64,000 nt of DNA, taken from contig NC_073355.2 in assembly GCF_027580225.2 (NCBI RefSeq), forward strand, positions 17,117,501 to 17,181,500, in the 5' to 3' direction. This DNA is from Misgurnus anguillicaudatus. Its lineage: Eukaryota > Chordata > Actinopteri > Cypriniformes > Cobitidae. Below are positions 39,128 to 51,819 of the stretch, in pieces; position 1 is the stretch's first letter; each line of letters begins with the position of its first letter. A program made the position numbers and the translations under genes. Below the pieces are notes generated by a model that ran no database searches, was not told the origin of the DNA, and worked only from the letters and a program-made list of their open reading frames with translations.

Positions 39128-39347
39128 CTTATAAAAACAAGTTGAAATTGGTTAACTTGATTTGTTAAATTAAAGTAACATAAATGTTGATTTGATATAT
39201 AAACATGTATATCAATATATATAACATATAGATACAAACATATATGTTGATTTGATATATTTTTTACAGTGTGGTAGATCATTAGAAACATAAAATGTCA
39301 ATCCAGACAAACACAAATATTGATTAAATGTATAGCATAAATGCATT

Positions 39348-39750
39348 TTAAAGGGATAGTTCACCCAGAAATGAAAATTCTGTCATAATTTTCTCATTCT
39401 AATATTGTTCTAAACCTGTATGAATTAATTTTCTGATGAACACAAAAGAAGATACTTTGATAAATGAGTATACAGTGATTGGATTGACTTCCATAGTAGG
39501 AAAAAAATATGATGGAATTCAATGGATAATGTCAACCATGTGCGTACTATCATTTATCGAAATATCTTCTTCATCATTTATCACAATACTTCCATAATAT
39601 TTGTTTTTCTACTATGGAAGTCAGTGGTTACATTCAGCTGCGTGCTTACCATCATTTATTAAAATATATCTTTTGTGTTCATCAGAAAAAAGAAATTCAT
39701 ACAGGTTTAAAACATCATGAGGATGAGAAAATGATGACGGTATTTATAAT
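39348..39750. mobile_element. TTAA-type repeat with AAGGGATAGTTCACCC end
   Basis: The left end TTAAAGGGATAGTTCACCC and following GAAAATTCTGTCATAATTTT are typical of a very common cyprinid repeat. The inverted partner region CATCATGAGGATGAGAAAATG is near 39712-39735. The right terminus is eroded. Confidence 0.65.
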
Positions 39751-41445
39751 TATGCCAGATAGCATAAATGTAAAAAGTAAATGTTGTTTAGCTGTATACA
39801 AAATATTAAGTAGACCTCACACACTGGACCATGCATTTCTATTTTATTTTTGTTAGATAAGCAGTTTGGCTATTAGTTCAATAACTGTGTTTAAATTAAA
39901 CACATCAATATAACATGTAATGTCTTCCAACAAAATACAAAAATAAAAAACACAAACACATTATGAAAAACAAACAAGCAAATTTTGCAAAAAACAGAAA
40001 ACTCTAGGCATTTCACTTATTCGTTTAATCATTATCGTTCACCAGGTTGGAGGCATCATCTGTTTTCCGGTATCGTGAACGCATTAGTATCAGAGAGACA
40101 AATTCAGTCTGGTCAGCTGTCTGTATATCAGAAACAAATCAAACCGCATAATGCCTGTCAATTTGCCAAAGGCGTTACTTGAATGTCCTCTGAGATCAAG
40201 ACTCTCATTTTGCCTTCTAATAAAATCAAATGGGAGTCCTGCATTCCCTTTCCTTTGTGCATGGAATCCTATTATCTTTGCATCGAATGAGCTTTGTTAC
40301 CAGATTGTTCAGCCTAATGCCACCATTTCTGTAAGCAACACATTAGGATGTGCCAATGCTATGAGTGGCTACAGTATCACATATGTTGTGAAATTATGAT
40401 GGGGGAGGCACGGATTTCATTAACCGGGCCAACAACAGATGAAGACCCAGGGAGGACCAATGCATCCAACACCAGCAAACACAGTCTGGATGAGGATGGA
40501 GGTTATTAATTGGGGTTACTCAAACATTTGTGTAAAGAGTTGCCAGGACACAGTCTGTAGTAGCGCGTGTCCGTCCGCACTAATGCTAACGACTCGTGCA
40601 TGTCTCTTACTTTTTAGTATCCATGAGAACTACAAAGTTTGATTAAAGCCAACAAACATTATTGCATTATATAAACTTTATTGCTGTTAAATGAAGGCAT
40701 TGAGATTGTTGTCTGCTTGGAGCAGGGTCCAAAATGAACATTAAAATGCAATTGAAATGCAAACAGTAAACATATTATTAATTAAAAGTATAATTTAACA
40801 TATTAAAATATAAATTAGCAAGTTATTCGGCTGATAACTTTTTTTTAAATGATTCAAATTGAATTTTAGGAATGATAATTTGACTCGCTGTTCCAATTCG
40901 TCAGCAAAGATTTTTTTAATTGCTTTGGAGAGACATTTTACCCAAAACAAAAAGATAAGGAACAAAACCAAAATGGGTCAGACTTACTGTATGTGACTTT
41001 TTCAGACTTACTAGTGTATAACCCAACGGTTTGTAATTATTTGTCACGGGACAGAATGAAAACTGGTAAATTAATCATTTGTTAAAAATAAAAAAAAATA
41101 TGTAAAAATATTCAAACAAAAGCATGCAAAATATAGTTTCATGGGTGGTAAATAAATATAGTTATTAAATGTACCAAATGTTCATGGCCAGTCAAAGAAA
41201 AGAAACCACACAAAATGAGAAAATTATTGAATATATTGTATGTAGAAAATACAGTATTATTGCAAATATTATTGTCCTTATAAATAGATTTTAATAAAAC
41301 AGTATATACTTTTTTCAACTATCAAACATTTAGTCAGTTAATATGATAAATAGCATGTATCTTATCTTACATAGGAATGGCCTTTAAAAGAAGAAATATA
41401 TAAAAAACAGGAGTATGACACTACCTACCCAGTCTCACAAAGTTT
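39751..41445. other. Non-coding, nothing specific recognised
   Basis: No gene supported; 40020-40650 is repeat-free and could be regulatory. The rest is AT-rich. Confidence 0.3.
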
Positions 41446-41911
41446 CGTGATATAGTCACGTATTTTTTTAAATTCTTTTTTCGTGCTATTATCACGAAAT
41501 TTCGTGTTTTTTCGTGATCGTATAACAAATTAATGTTTTAATGTTTTCGTGTGATTATCACGTATTTGTTACTCAACTACTTTTTCCCATTCTTAAACCA
41601 TTGTCGCTTCGGTTTAGGGTTAGTGCTTGCATTAGAATGTCACTTTATATATTGGTTTATACCATTTTTTCTGATTTTTTTTATATGTCGCCTGGCGTTA
41701 GGGTTAGAGTTGGGTTTGGTTAGGGATGTCATTTTATGTAAATCTAACCCTAAACCGAAACGTCAATGGTAGGAAAATAGGACAAAACAGTTGAGTAACA
41801 AATACGTGATAATCACACGAAAACACTAATTCGTTATACGATCACGAAAAAACACGAAATTTCGTGATAATAGCACGAAAAAAGAATAAAAAAATACGTG
41901 ACTATATAACA
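41446..41911. mobile_element. Long palindromic element, family P, copy 2
   Basis: The outer arms GATATAGTCACGTATTTTTT and AAAAAATACGTGACTATATA are inverted copies. The inner arms contain CACGAAATTTCGTG, itself palindromic, on both sides. The core has GTCGCTTCGGTTTAGGGTTAG and its complement. Confidence 0.8.
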
Positions 41912-41915
41912 AAAC

Positions 41916-42215
41916 TTAAAGCAACACTAAAGACTTATTGCTCTTTGCTCCCCCTACGGGTTAAAAGCGTAATTGTTCATTACCACTGTCGTAAATGCTG
42001 CAGCTGGCTCTGATTGGATTGTAGGTCTGCCGTAAAGCAAGTTTTTGTAGTTTTCACTCGAACTACAGGACCACTACCCGACGGTTGATTTTGGCCGATA
42101 GAGGGCTGCAAAGCGAATGTGAAAGTGCCATTCACCCTGTTTTGAGTGGATGAACGACTGAAACTTTTTTGGAAACGTTATTTTAAGGTAAAAAAACTCT
42201 TTGGTGTTGCTTTAA
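41916..42215. mobile_element. TTAA-type MITE abutting the palindrome (about 300 bp)
   Basis: Ends AGCAACACTAAAGA and, inverted, TCTTTGGTGTTGCT, with TTAA on both sides. Same family as 19067-19350. Confidence 0.85.
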
Positions 42216-42227
42216 GGACTTTGCAAT

Positions 42228-42549
42228 AATACCATGAACAGCAGTATAGAAAATTACAGTATAGCAAGAGTTATATATAAGAGTTATATAAAAACAGCCT
42301 TATGCAAAGCATTATGGGAGTCAGAAATCCTCATAAACCTTTTTCTGTTTTTCCTTCAGATTTTGGTTCCCAGAATGCTTTGTTATTTTTTTGTTTTATT
42401 CTCTAAAGATGCAGACTTGTTAATGATTAATGTTCATTAAACTTTGAACAAACTGTTGCCAGTAAATAATATCAATTTAATTCTACAGTAAGTTACTGGC
42501 AAACAGCTGCCAGTATTACTGTAATTTCTACAGAAATTTTTAACAGTTT
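42228..42549. mobile_element. Degraded CACTGTAAAA-type inverted-repeat MITE
   Basis: Shares GGTTCCCAGAATGCTTTG and the arm TTACTGGCAAACAGCTGCCAG with the copy at 35598-36002. The left terminus is eroded. Confidence 0.6.
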
Positions 42550-42672
42550 AGCTGCCATTGGGGCAGTACCCTTTTCAAAAATACACCTACTGGTACCAAA
42601 GAATGCGTATTAATATCTCAAAGGTACATGTTGGTACTAAATGTATACATATCTATACCTAATTGGTACATA
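42550..42672. mobile_element. MITE of the GGCAGTACCCTTT family, copy 2
   Basis: Contains GGGGCAGTACCCTTTTC and GGTACCAAAGAATGCG, with the alternating GGTACA motifs of the family. The right end is missing or eroded. Confidence 0.55.
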
Positions 42673-44940
42673 AATCTTAGCTATGAGGAATTGATGAAGA
42701 CAGCTTTTGAAAGAATTGCTTTGTTTTTACTGCCAGGTCAAGCACTTCTTGTGGGCATCGGGTTGCGTGTGAGATTGACAGGGGGTCGGGGTTATGGTCA
42801 GGTTGCCCCTGGGTCACGGGACGTCCAGGCAGATAGTCATTCTAGTACCAGCTGAGGAAGCGTTTAAAGTGCAAGAGGCAAAAGAAGGTGAGAAGGTCTA
42901 CAGGAACGTTTTCTCATGATCCTGTTTGACCCAGGGCGGCGCTTTCCGTGGCACAGCCAGCGTCAACTTTGAGAGGGAGGCAGGGTGGATCCGGGCCCAC
43001 AGGTGCTGCACAGATGCCTCCAGAGCTCGGCGGGATGGCGCGAGAAGCTCTGGGACGAGGAACCAAGCACAGCAGACAGGGGGAGGCTCGTGGGCTCCGT
43101 CTTCTAAACGAAACCTCACATCTGCTTCACCATTCTCCTGCAGTAATTACCACTCACACCCACTGTGCAGATGACTTTCTCCACGCCGGTCACACCCCAG
43201 CACTTCTTCAACCAAGTGGATTTGAACGGGGATGGATTATGAAAACAAATAAATCTAAAACATTTCTTTTTTTTAAGTAGCGCCAAATTGAACAAAATCG
43301 AAAGGATCTATTGTTTTAAGGCAGTCGACCAACCAATGACTGATGTCCTTTTATGTCGCTCTCGAGTTGACTATAATTACGGCGCCCCGCACTATCAGAT
43401 ATACAGAGAGCGAGATAAAGCTCAGAAGCTGGTAATGGAAATCTGTTTGGAGAGGTGTGGATTCTAATATCTAATTTTGCCTAATAAACTATAACCGATT
43501 TAATCTCCACCTTATCAGGCCAAGATTTCAACACTTTCCTTTTTAATTGGCTATTTTGTAATCCTGATTCCCAGTGGAGCTGATGGTCTGTCTCTCCCTC
43601 CAGAGGGCTTGCATGAAATCAGTTTGAAACGGTGTGTCAATCTCATTCAGAAGTGACCATCTGGCCGGCATACAGGAGTCGGGATGGCATGTCGGACCCC
43701 GGGGTCTTGGGGAGGCAATCAGCACCGGCTTTACACAATGTGTTAATGCAAATTTATTAGAGATTTCCTATTGGTCGCTTTAATCTGCTTTGTGTCGTCT
43801 TCAGACATGAGCTAAGGACCTGGCGGAGGCCAGAACGCACATGCGGCACATGCACACAGTGTGTGAACACACATACACAGATCACAACAGGGCCGCGGGC
43901 ATGTCAGTACCCTTGCTTCCAGCGCGTGAGCTAATTTCTTTGGGGATGAATAAAACATTAAAAACAACAATAAGCTTGATCTGAATATTGGGCTCAGTGT
44001 TCACATATGCTTTTGCAATAAAGCCGATTCCCTTCCCGGCCCCCCCAACTCGTCCCTGAAATTCATATGTGTACATCTCATGTTGACCTATTCTGTTTTA
44101 AAGCGTATGAGTGTCTTATATTATAATACTGCGTTGAAGTCCAGTCTTGGGGTTATTGAATAAAAAGGATAAAAATAGAGAGAGGATTGTTTGTTTGTAC
44201 AGCAAATAAAACAATACAGCTTCAAAATGGTTCGGATGAAAACAAACCGACCATATTACACACTTTCAAGATTATTTATCATAATAATAACAGTTGGGCG
44301 GTCGTGCGAAAAAGCTGCACTTGTTGTGTTGTCTGTTTTTATTATGATAACCGCACGCAAAAGTTTAATTTGTTCAATTTTCGCCGGGCTATTGAGATGG
44401 GAATGTAATACTATCAGTCTCACTTCATTTTGAAGTAATTAAACATATGTGGAGGCCAGCGGTATTCTTAAAGTTACATTATCATATCTGTGCAAGACAG
44501 GAAGAGGGATTTGTGAAAGTATGGGCACTGAACAGGACTTCTATGCAAACCTATGATTTCATTTTAACCTTGAAATGTTCCTTAACAAAAGCGGAGAAGT
44601 GGGAGATAAAGAAATGGAGAAAAATACATTCCCATTATTTTTAATTGGACAAGCACTTTCGCTTGACACTGTGGAGAGAGCCTTTAAAAGATAAGTTAAG
44701 TGAGTTGTTCCACAGAGACGGAAAAAAATAACTATTTCTAATTTAGTTCAAAAGGCTAGAGCTTTCGAGTTTTTTTTCTTTTTCTGGACAATGGGACAGA
44801 GTCGCTGTAAACAATTGACTTTCTTTGCAAAGGAGCTTGTTCATTTGCGCCTTAGCGCGCTTGTGTGCATCTTATCTGGCGGGGAACCTCAACGCCGACC
44901 CTGAAAACATTACGAGAAACAAACTGTGTGACATTTATCA
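42673..44940. promoter_or_regulatory. Non-coding; candidate regulatory blocks 42890-43220 and 43300-43800
   Basis: No gene supported. The GC-rich 42890-43220 segment has overlapping frames on three readings without domain content. 43300-43800 is repeat-free and carries TAATATCTAATTTTGCCTAA and similar cores. Both look like single-copy non-coding DNA of a regulatory desert. Confidence 0.3.
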
Positions 44941-44958
44941 GCACGAGTGACGTTTTAA

Positions 44959-44989
44959 ATGGCGTACAGTTACAATCTGGTCATCATCG
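44959..44989 (+). other. Possible tiny first exon (MAYSYNLVIIG), unproven
   Basis: An ATG at 44959 opens ten codons reading MAYSYNLVII plus one base of a Gly codon, followed by a consensus donor GTGAGT at 44990. The pattern, a hydrophobic beta strand running into Gly, resembles the start of a nucleotide-binding fold. No partner exon was found before the protease array at 53 kb, and such short matches occur by chance. Confidence 0.15.
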
Positions 44990-46203
44990 GTGAGTGACAT
45001 CTGAGCAAACGTGTTCGTTCTGTATCGTGTGAGAATAATGGGAAAAGCCCTTGCATTATTGCCAACTCTTCCTGGAAGCTATAGAGCCTGTCATTAATCC
45101 CAACTGTCTGTAAAATTGAAGCAATAAAAACCTGTACGCTGTACGTCAAATATCTCAGCAGTGATGCTCAGGAAAAAATATAGATCCGCAGACAAATAAA
45201 GAGATTTATCCCTGATTGTTTCAGTTAAGATTCCTGGGCTCCCCACGTTCCCTTTGTTGTACAAGAGAGAGACATTACACCCATGGCAGCCCGTGACCTC
45301 ATTTGCCGAGAAGAAATTTAATTAACAAGGCAAACATTGTCTGTGACAATGCCTCTGCTGAGACTCCAGCAGATAGCAGCTACTGCCCAAACCGGTATTG
45401 TAACAGTATGACGGTCGGCCTTAAAATAATACACATCGACGCGCTAACTCACAAACACGGGCGCTATTAAACTGCCGCTATGCGCAGCGTGCTTTTTTCA
45501 AACGCCGGGGCCAATAAGAAAATAAACACGCCACTGTAATTGCTCCAGACCCCTCGCAGCAGTCTGCCGTCCAGTCGCTCATGAAAAAAAGATGCGTGGA
45601 GTTTCGGCTGCGGATGCCAGCTGAGCTGACAATATGCTCTTGGTACTCAGCCACGTGAAGAGAGGGTGGGACCCTTCGTCCTTTTGCATCATAAAGCCAT
45701 TCAAATCTCTCTGTAGCCGCTCTAAAGTGTTTGAACAGAAAGGGAGGGCACAGATTTGGCAGCACATGGCGAAGAAAGTAGGCATCAGACGGCTGTCATT
45801 CATGAGGAGTGTCTGTACCTCTCTGTGTAAATGCTCTGGGGATGCTTGCTAGTCATTTAGCCCAGGGAGGCTGATTACAGCGATGTGTTGGCTGAGATCA
45901 TTTGGACAGAATGGGCACAAAATAGAAATCAGTGGGCAGTGGATGCCTGGGCCTTGTTCGCTCCGTACTGCTGTGACACAATAAACACCCCAATCGTTTA
46001 GCTATGAGTCTACGTGTCACCTTCACTAGATAACATCTGATGTCATGCTGGTAGATTTTAGTCAAGGAAGTCTACAATACCCGATGACATTTGCCATCAT
46101 TGCTCATGTGTGCTCAGTTTGTTTTGAGGCTGAGCCATTGATGCAAAGTTGAGAGTCACAGAAAATTGATGTCATAACAATGCTGAATGGCCAATAGGAC
46201 CAT
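44990..46203. other. Non-coding, single-copy-looking
   Basis: No gene supported. 45470-45900 has frames on both strands over the same DNA, which argues against any being real. Possibly regulatory. Confidence 0.3.
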
Positions 46204-46897
46204 ACACTGTTAGAAAAAAATGTCAAAATATGTACCCCCGCTGCCACTGGGGTAGTAACTTTTAAAAGGTCCCAATACAACCCTGTATCACGAAATTATG
46301 TACCTATAGTCACGTAATTTTGTGAGTGTTTTCCGTGACACTGACACGTTTTCCCGCCTTTTTGCGTGAACATGTCACGTATTTCTGTTTATGTGTCACT
46401 GTCACTGTTTTATCCTATTTTCAAACCATTGATACTTCGGTTTAGGGTTAGATTTGGTGTTTGCGTTAGGATATCACTTTAAGTATTGGTTTATACTTTT
46501 TTTTCATGATTTATTTTTTATAATTTTTGATTTTTAAACCATTGTCGCCTTGCATTAGGGTTAGAGTTTGTTTGGGTAAGAATGTAAGTTTAACCGAAGC
46601 GACAATGGTAAGAAAATAGGACAAAACAGTTGAGTAACAAATACGTGACAGTGACATGTTCACAGAAATACATGACATGTTCGCGCAAAAAGGCGGAGAA
46701 CTTCAGTGTCACAGAAAAATCACAAAATTACGTGACTAGGTACGTAATTTCATGATAATGGGTTGACTAATATGTATCCTTAGGTATAGATAGGCATATA
46801 TTTGGTATCAATATGTATCTTTGAGATACTATATGATTTTCGGTGCAAAGCTGTACTTTTTGAAAGGGTGACAGCTGGGGTACAACCATTTTTTTAA
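46204..46897. mobile_element. MITE of the GGCAGTACCCTTT family split by palindrome P3
   Basis: The left part carries CCACTGGGGTAGTAACTTTT and the right part TACTTTTTGAAAGGGTGACAG, the expected two ends. Between them lies a complete family P palindrome at 46285-46762, so the palindrome inserted into this MITE. Confidence 0.7.
46285..46762. mobile_element. Long palindromic element, family P, copy 3
   Basis: The outer arms TATCACGAAATTATGTACCT and AGGTACGTAATTTCATGATA are inverted copies. The next arm section has TAGTCACGTAATTTTGTGA and its complement. The core has TCGGTTTAGGGTTAG. Nested within another MITE. Confidence 0.8.
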
Positions 46898-48350
46898 GAC
46901 ACACACAGTTATATATATGTACAACCTCCATAGACTTAAAAATTTAAAATAAACTGACATATAATGGCAAAAGCCACTATGTCACCATTAGATTTATTGT
47001 TTTTTAAATGGTATAGATGGTTTCATCGGACGCACGTGCGCTGACGCGATACACTTCTGGATCCGAACTTTACTTCCGGTTGCGGTTTTTTTATGGTCTG
47101 ACTAGTTGCTAAACTGATCTCTTGAACAAATGCCTCGTCGAAAATAACAAATGTTTTGGTTTCCTGGGTAATCAATGTGTTGTTTTTTTGCTTGTTAAAT
47201 AAATAAACTACGTTTAAAGAACTTTGTTGTTATTTATTCTTAGCGCAGTTTACTGGAAGTTACTTGCGGACCACGACAGCCGCTTGTTTATGTTGTTACT
47301 GCAGAAATTGTCTATAATGACCATATATAATTGTTTCTCAGACACTTTTACTATTAGAATACACCCAGAAAATACTATCTTAAATCGAAATGAAATGAAA
47401 CCCAAATTTCTAATTCCAATCTATTGATTTAGGACCTCAGTCTCCTCCAAAGGGTTTAAGATGTGCTTAATGCCAAGAGAGGTCACACTAAATACTGATT
47501 TTTGTCAAAAGAAGCCATTTTGTTTTTTATTAATTTTTTACTTTTTGTTGTATCTTAATAAGAAGAGTAAAAAAAATGTTCATGGTCGTTAAAATTGTTG
47601 ATAAAACAACAAAGCTGGTGGTGGCTTAAAACGTTTACACAATACTATATATTGAAAAATAAAACAAAAAATGTAAGGAATGTAAGGAAACGATAAAGGA
47701 AAAATGACTCAGTCCTTGGAAAAAAGGCAGCCTACATAGCAGATTTAAAATATAAAGTTTCATTTTTAAATTTTATGTTTGTATGAGCCCATCAAAGTCA
47801 AGAGGACTGATATAACTTCTACTGTAATGTAATATTTAAAGGTTTCTTGTTAAAAGTGCAAGCCTGTCTGTCAATACAGAAAGATGCTTTTCTCTGTCAG
47901 ATGGTGTAGTTACTTCATCTACCAGCAGGGGCCAACGGGGCCACGCTAACCGACCAAACCTTGACCTCTTGATTTCAGCAGGACATTTTGTTGAAAGACA
48001 ACCATACAAAACAAGACACAAAAATCCAGAGACTGTTGACCTGCAGTCTGACTGCCTTTATCTTTGTATCCTTCTTGAGACCCATTCAAGGGGCTTGGAT
48101 AAATTGGATAGTTAACCCATGTCTTCATGTGATGCCTTTCGTGCATTGTGCATGCATTCCCTTAATGTACACACAGGTTTTTTTCACCCATTATTGTAAG
48201 AGCAATGCCTGAACAAGCCGAACAATAACAGAGCTAGTGTGCTCCATTACCCCAGCTTCCATTCATGCTAATGATGTGCACCATTACTCTTCCACTTGCT
48301 TTGGCTCCTGTGCTATTTCCCTGACTTATGGTGCCATATATAACGACCGG
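46898..48350. other. Non-coding, unclassified repeat-like sequence near 46970-47450
   Basis: The 46970-47450 part has an ATGCCTCGTCGAAAATAA frame that stops at once and looks like transposon-derived sequence, but no terminal repeats were matched. The remainder is AT-rich with no gene. Confidence 0.3.
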
Positions 48351-50880
48351 AATCATACAGGATGTAGAGGTTCTTTATGATGATGTAGGGCGCGAGCGGA
48401 ACGTCGCACATCCGAATCCGCGCCAAAATAACGCCAAGGTGTCGCTAGTCCTTGTTTCCCTTCCTTGGGATTATTCAGTATGAAAGCATGTAATTGGGTC
48501 TGTGATGATATTAAACTCATAGCTAAAGAGGCTGCGTCAAAAGCAAAAAGCACGGCAAAACAATTTTAAGCCTAATTTGGTATGAGACATGACTGGCCCA
48601 GTGGCGACACGCAACAGAGTCATTAATGATAAGGATTAAGCTTGCGCAATCAAAAGATGGAACAAGATAATGTGGCGAGATACATTCGAAACACAAGCAA
48701 TTAATGGAGGAAGCATGACACGGGGCTGCTAAAGATGAAGGAGGAGAAGTGCTCTCAGCACTTCATCATTATTAATGACAAAGACGCTCACGTCCTGCCC
48801 GTCTCCGGGCGCCTGCCGCTGCGGAGAAAGGGAGAAGCTGCCGTATGGTTTGGGGAAGCCAGACGGAGCTGTCAGAGGCCCGTCCGGGCACCGTGGCTGC
48901 TGTCTATTACTCATGTGACTAGTGAACCCACCAGGCAGAAAATGACTGGGTTCACAAGGTGATTAATGAGCTCTCGACCGCCGCACGTCAAAATATGACG
49001 CCGATTGTTAAGCTGCCGGCCCTCTCCCAGGACGGGCCTTATAACACGCTTTCATTGAAAATCAATTTGGTGTTTCCCTCAAAACGGGAATCACGGTGTC
49101 TTTATTCATTAACACAGTGACATTATGTTTAAACTGTGCAGCGTGCCTTGGTCCCATAGGCAGGATATGCAATTGTTTTTCATCTTACTTAGGACTTCCA
49201 GCCAGAGGAGGTACAGCCAGACGTTTCCTATATTGCTGAAAGAGCATATAGAGATGCATTCGTACTGCAGGGTGTTAAAAGACATTTCCCTGTTGAATAG
49301 ACCAGCATAAACCAACACAGACATTCGCTATGGTCTTCTCAGCGGGGTTCTTGGGACGTAATGCACGAACGTCCTATCTTAGGATCGGCAGAGCGCAATG
49401 TCCTAAATGGGATCCCAGTTGAAATCGCCATGGTTACTAAACAGATAAGATAGGATTGTGAGTTAGGATATTTCTACATTACGGCCCCGGGAGTCTTCAG
49501 AGAGTATTTCCCGGGAAAGGAGAAGCGTGATGTACAGTAGCGCATGGAATGGACATTCAATTGAGGGTCTACCGAAGGGAAAACGTAACGACACATTAAA
49601 TGAATTAGTTTTCCAATAGGGCTGCAATAAAAACCAATGATCCAACAATCACCTTGTGCTAATATTAGAAGATGAGAGAGAAATGTCATGGCTATGAGAC
49701 CATCATTCAACTGCTATGGGGGAAATGACCTCTCATCTAATGTTGCCTGTATTTTCCCCGCACTTACAACACAAACACGGCGCGCTAGCTAGGCCATTCG
49801 GAGATCAGCGGGTTAGCGCACGAGAGACTTCGCTGGAGATGGAGACGCGCATTTGATCTGCGCATCACGGACGAGGAAGCGAACGTGATGGAGCAAGGGG
49901 TGCTTGATAAACAGACGCTATCTAGGGCACGCACCTCCGAAGAAGCCTCTCTGGGGGAAGCCTAAAACCCAAGGTGTAACAAAGCAACCCAAAGCAAATT
50001 ACCCTGACACGAAACAATAGCAAATTGGACAAATGATATAATGTAAGTCCTACTGTCGCCAGCAGAGCGTGCTTGTTTGAGGCGCTCAGAGGGAATTGAA
50101 AATAAGAATAGGCTTTGATGGTAAAGGTCAGGCAAGACAGTAGCTCTCAGCATGGCCTCCTCATCGAAACATCTCGCATACAGTCCCACAGAAACAATCT
50201 CTTACCCGGTGTGCCCATCGTAATGTTGTTGTTAATAATGCATTGTATATAAAAGGACCCAGTTTTTATTTCTCAAGAGAGCAGCTTGTGTGCTCCTGGC
50301 TTGTAAGGGAAGATTTGAGGAACAATTGCGAGACATTGCTGACAAGCTCATGGATGGATTTTTCTAAACTCAATAAATCAAAGTGTTGGTATTTCACTGT
50401 CATAAAGCTCTCGGTGGCTCTGTGATAAATAGCCTCTGTGTTAGACAACTCCTGCAAATGAGTCCATGCCATAGAGGATAACTATTACGAGTGGTGAGAG
50501 GCCAAGCGCCTGGTTTTATGACCCGCCTGTGCCATTTAATATATTCTGACAAATTCCCATTAAAAATGTATTCATTATTGTCTCTACATGCGAGGGGAGT
50601 GCAGAGGTTGTTTAAGCTGTTCTCAGTACAGTGATAAGGCAAATACAAGTCACACTTTTAAGAGTAAGATTGAAGCTCTTTATATTAGTGAGCTGTATTT
50701 AGCCCATCCTACTAGCCAAGACAATCTCCTGCTTAGAGCAATAACTAACCTTTCAAACTACCAATGATTATTGATCATTGAAATTTCTAACTAATGACAC
50801 TACAATGTAATTTATATATTACAATTCTTTTGTGATTTTAGGATATATATATATATAGTAAATAAAGCAGTTATTTTTTT
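48351..50880. promoter_or_regulatory. Non-coding; candidate regulatory blocks 48560-49080 and 49740-50650
   Basis: No gene supported. These blocks are repeat-free and less AT-rich, with cores such as AGCAATTAATGGAGG and TTATTAATGACAAAG. Several overlapping frames on opposite strands indicate none is a true coding region. Enhancer content is inferred from composition and context. Confidence 0.32.
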
Positions 50881-51819
50881 ATCCTGCACATCCCTGAGTA
50901 CCATTTAGAGGTCCTAATGCTACCAATATGTACCTGTAAGGTATATATATCTTCGGTGTACTAATCCCCTTGTTAAATCTGACGTCATATGGCACCACTT
51001 CCAGATCCAAGTGCTCAGATGCTTAAGCAAACAACAAAAATACTAATATTTACTCACACTGTGGTTTAAAACTACAGAAAAAATCACGATCTTAACCTCT
51101 ATCTTCATAATTAAATTCCAGATGACCTTTATGAATCGGTAAAATATTGAAGTCTGGGATGCTGTGAGCCTGAAGAATGTAGTGTACTCCACGAGTTTAT
51201 AAAAGCTTAGCTTAAATACATAAAATGAGTCTCAGTTGAAATGAGCATAGGCTTGGACCCGGAAACGGTACTCCTTATAACGTACATGCAAATATGTACA
51301 CCTTTTTTTCTGAGAGCACAATCAGTACAGTAATTTAATTCATGTTTGAATGTAAACTAGCTTTGATTTTGGAAAATTGATTTGAAAAGTATTACTATTA
51401 AAGGGAAAACCTACAGTGTAGGTTTGGATGTTAATGAAAACAACATTATGTTGAACATCAAAACATTTCACACTGATGGAAAAATGACACATTAAAACAA
51501 TAAAATCTGGCATCAGCCCTGAGTAATTACTCAACATGGTTATATCTCATATTACTCCATTTGTCATGGATGACACTATAAAAAAAATCCACGATGAAAT
51601 GTCCATGAAAATCTGTTTTTGCAGTACTTATGCTTGAAACTGACATTTTCCTTTCTGATACTGTAAGAGTTACCAAAGAAAGTAGTGGTCAGAAACTACA
51701 TCAACATAATAAATGTTTAGCTTAATAGTTTAATAACTAATACTACTTAAAATTCAAAATAATGAGAATGATAAACTGGAATCTATGACTATGTGACCAC
51801 TATCTGAAACAGTCAGACT
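50881..51819. other. Non-coding; eroded GGTACA-type repeat at 50890-51310
   Basis: Traces of the GGCAGTACCCTTT family (TACCAATATGTACCTGTAAGG and later GCAAATATGTACACCTTTT) bracket unrelated DNA. No gene seen. Confidence 0.35.

Noticed and set aside
42898..43280. Overlapping open frames on both strands in a GC-rich segment
   Set aside because: Three different frames cover the same DNA, which is expected from low stop-codon density in GC-rich sequence and not from a gene.
46970..47450. Possible gene starting ATGCCTCGTCGAAAATAA
   Set aside because: The frame stops after five codons; it looks transposon-derived, but no terminal repeats could be matched, so it was left unclassified.
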